Shown here piece after piece: positions 7,921 to 17,636 of a stretch of 49,617 nt of DNA. The stretch covers positions 1 to 49,617 of the forward strand of contig JAKSNH010000013.1 of the NCBI GenBank assembly GCA_024399955.1, in the 5' to 3' direction. The number at the start of each line of letters is the position of its first letter. The stretch's first letter is position 1. A program made the translations under genes and the position numbers. Origin of the DNA: Paludibacteraceae bacterium. Its GTDB lineage: Bacteria; Bacteroidota; Bacteroidia; Bacteroidales; Paludibacteraceae. The notes beneath the pieces were generated by a model. It had not been told where the DNA came from, did no database searches, and saw only the letters and a program-made list of their open reading frames with translations.

Positions 7921-8585
7921 ATGTTTGAGAGAACGATACAACTGATAGGGCAGGAGGCCTTTGATAGGATGCAGCAGATGCGCGTCATCCTGTTTGGTGT
8001 AGGTGGCGTAGGAGGTTGGTGCGCCGAAACACTAATCCGCACCGGCATACAGCATCTGACTATCGTGGATTTTGATACGATTAATGAGAGTAATATCAAC
8101 CGGCAGGTCGTGGCTACCCATGCTAATATAGGGCAGAGCAAAGTGGCTCAGATGCGCGAGCGACTGCTGGCTATCAATCCTTCGGCAGATATCATAGCCC
8201 TCAACCAACGCTACACGGCAGAGACATCTTGCAACTTTCAACTGTCCACTTTCAACTACATCATCGATGCCATCGATAGCGTAGATGACAAGGTGCGCCT
8301 TATCTATGAAGCCACACAAACCGATGCTATCCTACTCTCCTCGATGGGAGCGGGACGCAAGACCGATACCGAGCAGATTCGTATTAGTGAGTTCTGGAAG
8401 GTAGAAGGTTGTCCGTTGGCCCGGGCATTGCGCACTAAGATGAAAAAGACAGGCTTGATGCCTGCCCATAAGTTCCAATGTGTTTGGTCGCCTGAGTTAA
8501 GTGGCGATAGTGGCACGATTGCACCGATAGTAGGTGTTTTTGGAATGAAACTGGCTAATCTGGTGATTAGCGATATCCTCCATTC

Positions 8586-8589
<4 letters not shown>
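7921..8589 (+). CDS. tcdA: tRNA threonylcarbamoyladenosine dehydratase TcdA-like, 222 aa
   Basis: An E1-like ThiF/MoeB-fold enzyme that cyclises t6A37 of tRNA to ct6A using ATP. It begins ERTIQLIGQEAFDRMQQMRV, then GVGGVGGWCAETLIRTG (~26), DFDTINESNINRQ, DAIDSVDDKVRL, SSMGAGRKTD and the C-terminal FQCVWSPE. E. coli TcdA is about 268 aa; this protein lacks the last ~45 residues, as is common in Bacteroidales. An array of four 7-bp units at 8232-8259 inserts CNFQLSTFNY just before the IIDAIDSVDD strand. The stop overlaps the convergent topB stop, so the two 3' ends share four bases and there is no room for a terminator between them. Confidence 0.92.
8232..8259 (+). repeat. Heptamer array (CAACTTT-like) in tcdA
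   Basis: Four units, CAACTTT, CAACTGT, CCACTTT and CAACTAC, in frame with the protein. They resemble the units in topB and recF. Confidence 0.7.
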
Positions 8590-10565
<1,976 letters not shown>

Positions 10566-10583
10566 GATTTACAAGTTTGTGTG

Positions 10584-10615
10584 CAAATATACAACAAAAA
10601 TTTGGAATACGCAAA
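10584..10615 (-). promoter_or_regulatory. topB promoter
   Basis: TTTG (10612-10615), a 20-base spacer, then TATATTTG (10584-10591) on the minus strand, 18 bases before the ATG. The -33 lies inside the palindrome GCAAATATATTTGC (10611-10624). Confidence 0.85.
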
Positions 10616-10679
10616 TATATTTGCTTTTTTTAGGCAAAAAGATAGATTCATCTATCTGAATAGACGTGTTTTTGTCTTC
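10611..10679. repeat. ~68-bp element upstream of topB, shared with 14810-14877
   Basis: This stretch and 14810-14877 agree at most positions over their whole length. Both start at a promoter -33 box and extend upstream of it, and both carry the inverted repeat GATAGA-n4-TCTATC (10641-10656 here) 25-26 bases upstream of the -33. A shared upstream binding site is the simplest reading. Confidence 0.75.
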
Positions 10680-10698
10680 TGTTAGGAGTTTACTCATA

Positions 10699-10817
10699 AA
10701 AAGAAGATAAAACAGGGCTATTGAAAGGCGTCTGCTGTTTAGCCTAAGAAAGCAGTTCTTTGCGCATTTTAATAAAGAAGAGGACTACCATTCGGGGGAA
10801 TTGACGCAGTCAAGGCA
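10699..10817 (-). ncRNA. Candidate non-coding RNA upstream of topB
   Basis: A minus-strand promoter at 10824-10855 points into a 120-base stretch with no convincing reading frame (the longest candidates are interrupted by stops). Near its end GGCTA (10716-10720) can pair with TAGCC (10740-10744), followed by a T-rich run down to 10699, a weak terminator. It does not match the tmRNA, SRP RNA or RNase P core motifs that I know. Together with 10566-10698 (topB promoter and shared upstream element) it fills the 341-base gap before topB. Confidence 0.3.
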
Positions 10818-10823
10818 GCTTGC

Positions 10824-10855
10824 CGAAGGTACAATTTTTTTCGGACATACACAAA
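10824..10855 (-). promoter_or_regulatory. Promoter-like pair with TACCTTCG -7
   Basis: TTTG (10852-10855), a 20-base spacer with seven A, then TACCTTCG (10824-10831). The variant -7 (C for T) is identical to the one at 47609-47616. Its -33 overlaps the A-tract of the terminator at 10853-10883. Confidence 0.5.
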
Positions 10856-10883
10856 AAAAAGCGCACCGAAATGCGCTTTTTTT
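10853..10883 (-). terminator. Dispersed terminator, copy 2
   Basis: The hairpin GCGCA-CCGAAA-TGCGC with flanking A8 and T7 runs, 24 bases after the stop of the 943-aa gene. Confidence 0.85.
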
Positions 10884-10906
10884 GTATTTAATGATGCGAA
10901 TTGCCA

Positions 10907-13738
10907 TTAACGAGCAACCTTAGCACCCATCACGTTATAGATTACGCCGTTGACGTTAATCATCACGTTGCCTTTGTACATAAATTTCTTCACGTTGTCA
11001 TTCAGGCGCAGGTCTTGCAATCCTGTTGCAGCAGTAACGATGTCGATGGATGTGAAGTCGAATTGACCGGCCTTACTTGGAGCATCTGTTCCATGAGTGT
11101 TCTTATCACCTACGGTGAAGATAACCTCAGTAGCGTTACCCTTCCAAGTAACTTTAGCGTTGGTCATGTCGTAGGAAGTGATTTCACCAGCCGAAACAGC
11201 GATGTCAGCTTGACGAGCCAGGCCCTTATCAGAGATATTGAATACAATCTCGGTCATTGCACCATTGTTGCTGGTCAATGTAAAGGTGTTCTTAGCATAG
11301 AGACGTGCATCCATACCATCAGCATTGTAGACAGGAGCAGAAGATCCACCATTTTGAGCAGAAGCTACAATGTAAGCACCATCTAATGTGGTGAAGGAAA
11401 CATCAGCATAATCAGCGATTACGATGGTATGGTCGCCAGAAGGTTGACCACCGGCAATCTCCATAGTAATATTGTATTGCTTAGCATCGCGACCAATGAT
11501 AACGGCCTCAATCAGCACGTCTTTACCAGTTACCGTTAACTTGATATCAGCGGAATAGAACTCAACCAATGTACCATCGGCTAACATAATGCCGGAATAA
11601 TAGGTCTCAACATCAGCCAATGTGAAGGTGCCGGAAGCGAGTTGATCCATGTAGATATCAAACGCAATTTCGTCACCATCAGCTGTTACACCAGTTGCGT
11701 AGTAGTCGCCATATTCAGCACTAAATTCGCCTTCAGCCTCAACGGTAACAAGGTCAATAATCTCGGTTGGAGTGGGAACAAAGTCCTTCATCGTGATAAT
11801 CCACTTCATGCCATCTACATCCAGCACCTCAGCGCGGTAAACAACGGTATCAGCAACATTGTAGACGGAAACAGCGATAGAGCTCTCAATCAGCTGAACG
11901 GCAGTTTCACCAACATATATACCGGTGTATTCCCAGTCCATGTCAGCGTCGGCAAATGTGCCAAACATATTGGTGGTATTTACGCAGATAGATGCGTAGT
12001 ATTCACCGGTTACATCATAACCCAATACTTGGAACCAACCTTCGGTTTCGGTTGCATCATATACTTCTGGCAGCATAACGTCAACGTATGTTTCTTCACC
12101 TGTTGGTTGGGCCTCAAAGTCGTTCATTGTAACAACATACACTTGACCATCAGTAGCCTTAATGGTTACTGTGAAGCGAAGGGTATCTTCAACTTGAGCG
12201 ATGACTACAGAAGGAACAGACTCAATGTCCACAAGTTCATAAGCCACCCAATCAATCATTTGGGTATATTCATACTCAATATCGTCGTTGGTGAACTCGC
12301 CCAGCAGATGGTCGGTATTAACTTGAATACCCAGACTATAATCATCATTCTCGCCAGATACATAAATCCAACCAAAGTCAGCGATAGAATCCATTACCAT
12401 GGGGTGATTCATGGTAGTATAAATCGGTTCACCTGGCGTTGGAGGAGTTGGTCCATCGCCTTCGTTCAAAGTAATCTCTGCATAATCGTTATCTACATCA
12501 TAAGCATAAACCTCAACATTTTGAGCATTCCAAGTATAGGTCTTGCCATCTGTGCCAACAAATGAACCTACAAAGTTATAGATGCCTTGCTCTACATTAG
12601 TAATGGTAAGCGTTCCTACTGGATTTTCATAATCTGCCTCAACAGAGTCATTAGCACTTGTCCAATAACCGGCATAATAAGCAGTATAAGTACCTACAAT
12701 AGAAGTTTTAGATGTAGCCTCCTCATTGGCAGAGAAATAAACGTCAGGATAATAAGTATCTTCGCTTGTATAGATATCAAAATCCCAATACCCACTGTAA
12801 TAATAAGCTTCAGCATATTTCAGACCGGTAATCTCTACATCTCCGGTTGGAGTGGGAGGAGTGGGAGGAACGTCGCCACCTAAGATTTCAACTGTACCTT
12901 GTTTGATTTCAATGGTGGTATTACTTCCGCTAACATATTTCAAAATCTTACCCGTTACGGCAACACTATCACCTACTACTACGCCGGGAGCAGCAAGATA
13001 GCATTGATATGCCTTAAAATTGCTCTTGTCATCAGAGCCATCGCTGGACATACTAAAGGTCTGGTTACCATACTGAGTACTGTAATTATTCGCATAACTT
13101 ACAATACCTACTACACGATACTCAACATCGGTCGTTGCATTGTCTGCCAATGCCTTACCAATCTCCAATGCTTGCTCTGGAGTAATCACATCTCCTGCTG
13201 GAGTGGGAGGAGTGGGAGGAACGTCGCCACCTAAGATTTCAACTGTACCTTGTTTGATTTCAATGGTGGTATTACTTCCGCTAACATATTTCAAAATCTT
13301 ACCCGTTACGGCAACACTATCACCTACTACTACGCCGGGAGCAGCAAGATAGCATTGATATGCCTTAAAATTGCTCTTGTCATCAGAGCCATCGCTGGAC
13401 ATACTAAAGGTCTGGTTACCATACTGAGTACTGTAATTATTCGCATAACTTACAATACCTACTACACGATACTCAACATCGGTCGTTGCATTGTCTGCCA
13501 ATGCCTTACCAATTTCCAATGCTTGTTCAGGAGTAATCTCAGTCGCAGCGTTAACCGCTTTGCGAGCGATGTTTTTCTTAGCCACATGCTTTACTTGTGG
13601 TTGTTGTTTTTGTACTGCCGGCAAAGTCAACTCGATGCGAGTTTTCTTCGCGGACTTGTTAGGCAAAGCCACTTTAGGTGTAGCCACAAGGCTGGTCACC
13701 ATTGCCAATGCCATTACGAAAGATAAAATCTTTTTCAT
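10907..13738 (-). CDS. Secreted multidomain protein with duplicated OB-fold-like domain and C-terminal tail, 943 aa
   Basis: A signal peptide (MKKILSFVMALAMVTSLVA) leads into a Lys-rich segment and two almost identical 117-residue domains (~62-178 and ~179-295) beginning TPEQALEIGKALADNATTD and ending VEILGGDVPPTPPTP. The same domain type occurs once in the 16221-17495 protein (VAEAIEIASALSPESG, then VRGYV) and looks like an OB-fold module of Bacteroidales surface proteins, though I cannot name the family. Four or five beta-rich repeats of ~90 residues follow (patterns DxxxxxGEYY and GTFxxxDxxxxYTG). A domain at ~800-905 matches the N-terminal domain of the 424-aa protein (ARLYAKNTFTLTS). The last 25 residues carry the shared tail (MYKGNVMINVNGVIYNVMG). 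Function unknown; surface location is likely. No promoter is seen in the 161-base upstream gap, so it may be cotranscribed with the 285-aa gene. Confidence 0.9.
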   Translation of the reverse strand: MKKILSFVMALAMVTSLVATPKVALPNKSAKKTRIELTLPAVQKQQPQVKHVAKKNIARKAVNAATEITPEQALEIGKALADNATTDVEYRVVGIVSYANNYSTQYGNQTFSMSSDGSDDKSNFKAYQCYLAAPGVVVGDSVAVTGKILKYVSGSNTTIEIKQGTVEILGGDVPPTPPTPAGDVITPEQALEIGKALADNATTDVEYRVVGIVSYANNYSTQYGNQTFSMSSDGSDDKSNFKAYQCYLAAPGVVVGDSVAVTGKILKYVSGSNTTIEIKQGTVEILGGDVPPTPPTPTGDVEITGLKYAEAYYYSGYWDFDIYTSEDTYYPDVYFSANEEATSKTSIVGTYTAYYAGYWTSANDSVEADYENPVGTLTITNVEQGIYNFVGSFVGTDGKTYTWNAQNVEVYAYDVDNDYAEITLNEGDGPTPPTPGEPIYTTMNHPMVMDSIADFGWIYVSGENDDYSLGIQVNTDHLLGEFTNDDIEYEYTQMIDWVAYELVDIESVPSVVIAQVEDTLRFTVTIKATDGQVYVVTMNDFEAQPTGEETYVDVMLPEVYDATETEGWFQVLGYDVTGEYYASICVNTTNMFGTFADADMDWEYTGIYVGETAVQLIESSIAVSVYNVADTVVYRAEVLDVDGMKWIITMKDFVPTPTEIIDLVTVEAEGEFSAEYGDYYATGVTADGDEIAFDIYMDQLASGTFTLADVETYYSGIMLADGTLVEFYSADIKLTVTGKDVLIEAVIIGRDAKQYNITMEIAGGQPSGDHTIVIADYADVSFTTLDGAYIVASAQNGGSSAPVYNADGMDARLYAKNTFTLTSNNGAMTEIVFNISDKGLARQADIAVSAGEITSYDMTNAKVTWKGNATEVIFTVGDKNTHGTDAPSKAGQFDFTSIDIVTAATGLQDLRLNDNVKKFMYKGNVMINVNGVIYNVMGAKVAR
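12848..13550 (-). repeat. Near-identical 351-bp tandem duplication inside the 943-aa gene
   Basis: The segment from 12848 recurs 351 bases later from 13199. Roughly the first 300 bases look identical, and differences appear only in the last ~40 bases (for example CTCTGG against TTCAGG). 351 bases is 117 codons, so the frame is kept. The duplication is recent or kept uniform by gene conversion. Confidence 0.95.
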
Positions 13739-13774
13739 AAATTTAATTTTTTAAATTTCTGGAGCTTCGGCTTC

Positions 13775-13805
13775 GTTGAGTTGCAAAAGCAAGCTTTCAC
13801 TCAAC
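13775..13805 (-). other. Stem-loop in the leader of the 943-aa gene
   Basis: GTTGAGT (13775-13781) pairs with ACTCAAC (13799-13805), and the inner AAAGC and GCTTT extend the stem. No T-run follows, so it is more likely an RNA stability or leader structure than a terminator. Confidence 0.5.
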
Positions 13806-13899
13806 TTGCACGAACCTTCATACTTTTTTAGTTAATAAATTGGGTTAATTAGTCACGTTAAATAAATAACGGATTGTATTTCATTTTTATATAAATAAC

Positions 13900-14757
13900 T
13901 TACTCTATCTGCGTTCCCAAAACGCTAAAACTCTCAGCGCCTCGCGTAATAACTAATCTCCCGTTTTCAAAACGTTTAGATACGGCCTTCATCGTTTTTG
14001 CCGACTCCAATGCAGAAGATACTCCCAATACAGCCTCTTCCCATGTAGTGGCAGCACGAATGCCATCAATCAAAATCCACGCATCCTCATCAAAACCACG
14101 CAACAGCAAATGCTTAGGATTAATATCTGCCACATTGGCATCCTTTAATGGACCAACGGTTGGTAATGCCGGTTCGGCAGATGGCATCTCGCTGAATACA
14201 TACAGCGAAGTCTCATCATTTTTTGCACCGGACTTAATCTCGTACTTCAGTACTGCCAAATACACCGTTTGTGCATCTAAACCATTCTCCATATATTCGG
14301 CTGTTGAACCTTGCGGTTTGCATACACTTATACCTAATTGGTTATCCACATTGATTAGCAGACGCCCATTCTCGTTGAAGGTATAATTAGATATGTTATT
14401 ATCCCTAAAACACATCAGCCAACCGCTCTTACCGACAGGCAACGTAGCCTGAATCATAAATGCCACATAGACCGAACCCGAAGTTATCTCCGCAGGAAAA
14501 GCAATATGTGGAATATAACTACTGCTCTCGCAAGCGATTAAGGCACTATTGCCAATACCCGATTGAGCATATCCTTCAAACTCCAATCCATTAGATATGG
14601 TAATTAAATCCGTGCCTCCTTCATACTGCAAGAACCAACCACCATTGCCGGCTACCGAAGATCCGAAGTTATAATCAAAGTCCTCCACCAGCAGCACTTC
14701 TGCATGAACAGAAAGCGCTCCAAACACGAACACAAGTATCAAAATAACCTTCCGCAT
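13900..14757 (-). CDS. Secreted protein with shared C-terminal tail, 285 aa
   Basis: A signal peptide (MRKVILILVFVFGALSVHA) is followed by LLVEDFDYNFGSSVAGNGGW, a start typical of concanavalin/LamG-like jelly-roll domains. A repeat-free beta-rich body follows (VYVAFMIQATLPVGKSGW, then INVDNQLGISV). The C-terminus has the shared tail (KRFENGRLVITRGAESFSVLG). There are no catalytic residues I can point to; carbohydrate or surface binding is possible. The promoter is canonical (14783-14814) and shares its upstream element with topB. The 943-aa gene follows 161 bases downstream without an obvious promoter. Confidence 0.85.
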   Translation of the reverse strand: MRKVILILVFVFGALSVHAEVLLVEDFDYNFGSSVAGNGGWFLQYEGGTDLITISNGLEFEGYAQSGIGNSALIACESSSYIPHIAFPAEITSGSVYVAFMIQATLPVGKSGWLMCFRDNNISNYTFNENGRLLINVDNQLGISVCKPQGSTAEYMENGLDAQTVYLAVLKYEIKSGAKNDETSLYVFSEMPSAEPALPTVGPLKDANVADINPKHLLLRGFDEDAWILIDGIRAATTWEEAVLGVSSALESAKTMKAVSKRFENGRLVITRGAESFSVLGTQIE

Positions 14758-14782
14758 AATACTTCATCTTACAAATCGACTG

Positions 14783-14814
14783 CAAAGGTACTGCTTTTTT
14801 TTCATATATGCAAA
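14783..14814 (-). promoter_or_regulatory. Promoter of the 285-aa gene
   Basis: TTTG (14811-14814), a 20-base spacer with eight A, then TACCTTTG (14783-14790) followed by CAG, on the minus strand. Confidence 0.9.
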
Positions 14815-14877
14815 TAAATTTGCTTTTTTCATGCAAAAGATAGACTTATCTATCTAAATAGATGTGTTTTTGTTTTC
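14810..14877. repeat. Second copy of the ~68-bp promoter-upstream element
   Basis: Matches 10611-10679. The inverted repeat GATAGA-n4-TCTATC is at 14839-14854. It overlaps the 3' end of the ATPase gene, whose last residues NKNTSI and stop codon are encoded by the element. Confidence 0.75.
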
Positions 14878-16062
14878 AAACAATGTCACCAAGTCCGTTT
14901 GCAAGAAATCTTCAATAGGGAAGGCACCCGAACCAACAAGAAGAGAACGATACGGATGAAAGAGTTCTTCGAAGACTTGAAGCCCTTTAGTGGACTTCTC
15001 CTCATTGCTTTTTACTTCAATCGCAACCACTCGACCGTTACGAACTATAACAAAATCAACTTCGTTATTGCCTTCACGCCAATAATAGACCTTGAAGTTA
15101 CAACGATATGCCTCGTTGACCAAGTAAGCGCCAACAGCAGACTCAACCCAATGCCCCCAACGTTTAGGATTTTGACGAGTAGCAGTAAAGTCTCCGTCAT
15201 CGTAGATGCTGAGCAATGCATTGTTATACACCTGATACTTAGGAATACTGGCACGACGGCGAGCCTTATCTATGGTAAACTTTTGCAACCCACAAACCAT
15301 ACCCGCTGTATCCAATAATTCTAAATAACCCGTTAAGGTGGTCGTGTTTCCTGCATCTTGAAGTTGTCCTATCATCTTGGTCAGCGATAATATTTGTCCC
15401 GAATAAGCAGAACTGAGTTCAAACGTTTGACGCAAGAGTGCTGGCTTGTTAATGGGTGTATCAACCAAGATATCATTATTAATGGTAGCTGCCACAATAG
15501 AATAGTTTATGTATTCGCGCCAACGATCAGGCTCTTCGATAAGCCCGGCTGCGCCCGGATATCCACCATAGTAGATGTATTGGTCAAGATTAAAGCCAAA
15601 CGCCTGGTGCATCTCCGGCCAAGACCAGTTCGGCAATTTGATTACCTCAAAACGTCCTTTAAGACTCTCGGATTGTCCTCGTTCAAGGCGCATACGAGAA
15701 GACCCCAATAGCAACACTTTAATGTTCACATCATTAAATGTATCTGCATCCCACTCTTTTTTGACTACTTCTGCCCATTGATATAACCGCTGAACTTCGT
15801 CTATAACCAATATCATCTCATTCAAGTTCTCGTTCTTCATCCGTGAACGTACTGATTGCCAACACGAACTAATCCATGTAGCTTGAGATACAGGAATATT
15901 ATCCGCAGAGAAATGCACGATGGGTTTATCCATTGACTGAATAACCTGCTTAATTAGGGTGGTTTTACCAACTTGTCGTGGTCCTTCAAGGATTTGAATG
16001 AACTTACGCGGCTCCTGTAATCGTCTTGTAATCAATTGAAATTGAACTCGTTGCATAACCAT
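14854..16062 (-). CDS. AAA family ATPase with DUF4143-like C-terminal part, 402 aa
   Basis: A solitary ATPase of the AAA/DUF4143 type common in Bacteroidota. Walker A is GPRQVGKTT (~27-35) and Walker B is LVIDEVQRL. A sensor-like LLLGSSRMRLERG and the GRFEVIKLPNWSWPEM segment follow, then a helical middle and a C-terminal nuclease-like strand pattern (EVDFVIVRNGRVVAIEVKS), in which the D and ExK residues resemble a PD-(D/E)xK core. Such proteins have been linked to defence or toxin-like roles, but their function is not settled. The start may be ATG 16062 or ATG 16056. The leader has TTGAGTAA repeats and its promoter is 16130-16161. The last codons lie in the promoter-upstream element of the next gene. 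Confidence 0.85.
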   Translation of the reverse strand: MVMQRVQFQLITRRLQEPRKFIQILEGPRQVGKTTLIKQVIQSMDKPIVHFSADNIPVSQATWISSCWQSVRSRMKNENLNEMILVIDEVQRLYQWAEVVKKEWDADTFNDVNIKVLLLGSSRMRLERGQSESLKGRFEVIKLPNWSWPEMHQAFGFNLDQYIYYGGYPGAAGLIEEPDRWREYINYSIVAATINNDILVDTPINKPALLRQTFELSSAYSGQILSLTKMIGQLQDAGNTTTLTGYLELLDTAGMVCGLQKFTIDKARRRASIPKYQVYNNALLSIYDDGDFTATRQNPKRWGHWVESAVGAYLVNEAYRCNFKVYYWREGNNEVDFVIVRNGRVVAIEVKSNEEKSTKGLQVFEELFHPYRSLLVGSGAFPIEDFLQTDLVTLFENKNTSI

Positions 16063-16112
16063 ATAAAATTTTACTCAATGTAACTAATAAAATTACTCAA
16101 TACAATGAGTAT
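16063..16112 (-). repeat. Repeats in the leader of the 402-aa ATPase
   Basis: On the minus strand ATTGAGTAA followed by an AT-rich TTTTAT occurs twice within 30 bases, and the upstream copy forms an inverted repeat ACTCAttgtaTTGAGT. The repeats lie between the -7 box and the ATG, as in the other ATPase loci. Confidence 0.7.
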
Positions 16113-16129
16113 TTTATCGAAATCGACTG

Positions 16130-16161
16130 CAAAGGTAATATTTTTTTTTCATATATGCAAA
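16130..16161 (-). promoter_or_regulatory. Promoter of the 402-aa ATPase
   Basis: TTTG (16158-16161), a 20-base spacer with an A-tract, then TACCTTTG (16130-16137). The -33 overlaps the A-run of the terminator at 16159-16187, so the terminator of one gene forms part of the promoter of the next. Confidence 0.85.
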
Positions 16162-16187
16162 AAAAGCGCACCGAAATGCGCTTTTTT
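16159..16187 (-). terminator. Dispersed terminator, copy 3
   Basis: The hairpin GCGCA-CCGAAA-TGCGC with A and T runs, 34 bases after the stop of the 424-aa gene. Confidence 0.85.
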
Positions 16188-16220
16188 GTGAAATTATAAT
16201 GTTTTTACATTATTTTCTGC

Positions 16221-17495
16221 TTAGAGAGCTTGTCCAAGTACACTGTAAAGTTTGATGTTCTTGCCTTCACCTTTCTTGATGTACATTTGGCCATTGATCA
16301 TCATCTTCTTGCAGCTAACCTTCTCAGCGATAACAGTTGGCAGAGCGGTCTCAGAAATAACGGCTATCGTTCCTTTAGAAATCTCATAGCTATTGTACGA
16401 ACCACCATTGTAGTTCTCAAGATAACCAATTACAGAAACGTATGCTCCTACCTCAACAGGTGCGCTACCATCAGCAAGGGTACATTGATAAGCCTGGAAA
16501 TCTCCATAAGTAGCCTCTGGATCATCAGCCAAGAACCATACATTATCTTTAGTTGCATGAGCCTTAACTACATAACCACGAACGTCGTATTTAACGTTAG
16601 TCTTTGCGGACTTACCAGATTCAGGAGACAAAGCGGATGCAATTTCGATAGCCTCAGCTACAGAAACCTCTTCAATAACGATTGGTTTCGGATGACCTTC
16701 GCCAATAACCTCTGCTAAGAAGCAACCTTTGGAAGCCTCATATTGTTGATTCTTCTCATCAGCGAAGTATTCCCAAGAAGCACTGTAAACAACGATGGTG
16801 TCACCCATACCAAATTGGATCTCTTCTTCCTCTTTGTACTTAGCACCATTGTAGTTCAACATGTTGTAAGCCTCAATGGTGTCCGTGGTATTGTTGATAT
16901 CTGCCAACCAAACATTAATATCACCATATTGAGCAACAGTTGAAGAACTCAAACCAGTTACGCGACCAATAACGTAAGCCTTCTTGGAGAGTTTCTTGTT
17001 AGGAGCAGCGTCAATCATCGCAATCATCTCACCTACGTTGAATGTATCTACTGTTACAATAGGAGCCGAACCGGTGTAAACTTTAATCTGTGTAATTTGG
17101 GCAGATTCAGTACATGTAAGAGTTACTGATTTAGCATCACCAACCCAAGAGCCATTGGTTAATTCAGCAAAAGTACCAGAACCAACAACGTCTATACCAG
17201 CAATGTTCTCACCATCAGAAGTCAATGTAATAGTGTTCTTTGCGTACGTACGCAGAGTGTACTTACCACTACTATTCCAAATACGGGTGTCGTTACTAGC
17301 AACTTTTACGCAAGAGAAAGTAATACCATCTACAGTAAATGGAGTTCCAGACAAATTAGTACCTGCACCTGCATCAGGAAGCTTAATACCATAACTCTGA
17401 ATTGCAGCAGCATTATCAAACTGCATAGTAATTTCTTTAGCATTCAATGACAAAGCAGCAAATGCTACGATAACGAATGAAAAAATCTTTTTCAT
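16221..17495 (-). CDS. Secreted protein with OB-fold-like domains and C-terminal tail, 424 aa
   Basis: Signal peptide MKKIFSFVIVAFAALSLNA. Residues ~20-140 form a beta-rich domain (TLRTYAKNTITLTSDGENIAG, ending in IKVYTG) that is also found near the C-terminus of the 943-aa protein. Two modules follow at ~155-265 (KKLSKKAYVIGRVTGL) and ~285-395 (VAEAIEIASALSPESG, then VRGYVVKA, then QAYQCTLAD); the second is the domain duplicated in the 943-aa protein. The shared tail (INGQMYIKKGEG, then LYSVLGQAL) ends it. The two proteins thus use the same modules in a different order. Its promoter overlaps that of the divergent response regulator gene. Confidence 0.88.
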   Translation of the reverse strand: MKKIFSFVIVAFAALSLNAKEITMQFDNAAAIQSYGIKLPDAGAGTNLSGTPFTVDGITFSCVKVASNDTRIWNSSGKYTLRTYAKNTITLTSDGENIAGIDVVGSGTFAELTNGSWVGDAKSVTLTCTESAQITQIKVYTGSAPIVTVDTFNVGEMIAMIDAAPNKKLSKKAYVIGRVTGLSSSTVAQYGDINVWLADINNTTDTIEAYNMLNYNGAKYKEEEEIQFGMGDTIVVYSASWEYFADEKNQQYEASKGCFLAEVIGEGHPKPIVIEEVSVAEAIEIASALSPESGKSAKTNVKYDVRGYVVKAHATKDNVWFLADDPEATYGDFQAYQCTLADGSAPVEVGAYVSVIGYLENYNGGSYNSYEISKGTIAVISETALPTVIAEKVSCKKMMINGQMYIKKGEGKNIKLYSVLGQAL

Positions 17496-17577
17496 AAAAA
17501 TTAGATTTTAGTTAATAAATTAGTTAATTATTGAGTTTGACTCGTTAATTAAGTAGAGTCTTTTCTCAAATTTGCTG

Positions 17578-17609
17578 CAAATTTACAACTTTTTTTTGAT
17601 ATGTGCAAA
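17578..17609 (-). promoter_or_regulatory. Promoter of the 424-aa gene
   Basis: TTTG (17606-17609), a 20-base spacer with eight A, then TAAATTTG (17578-17585) and CAGC. The transcript would have a leader of about 75 bases. Confidence 0.85.
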
Positions 17610-17625
17610 TTTTTTTGTATTTTTG
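17595..17625 (+). promoter_or_regulatory. Promoter of the response regulator operon
   Basis: TTTG (17595-17598), a 19-base spacer, then TATTTTTG (17618-17625) and CAGC. It interleaves with the minus-strand promoter at 17578-17609, so both cannot be occupied at once. Only 11 bases separate the -7 from the first in-frame ATG. Confidence 0.8.
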
Positions 17626-17636
17626 CAGCAAATTTG

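Noticed and set aside
10570..10700. A short frame (MSKLLTEDKNTSI...) upstream of topB
   Set aside because: It runs through the topB promoter and its upstream element, and its likeness to the ATPase C-terminus (NKNTSI) is explained by the shared ~68-bp element.
11642..12565. A 307-codon plus-strand frame opposite the 943-aa gene
   Set aside because: It mirrors the codon pattern of the minus-strand gene, has no promoter or family motif, and runs through its duplicated and beta-rich domains. It is an antisense shadow.
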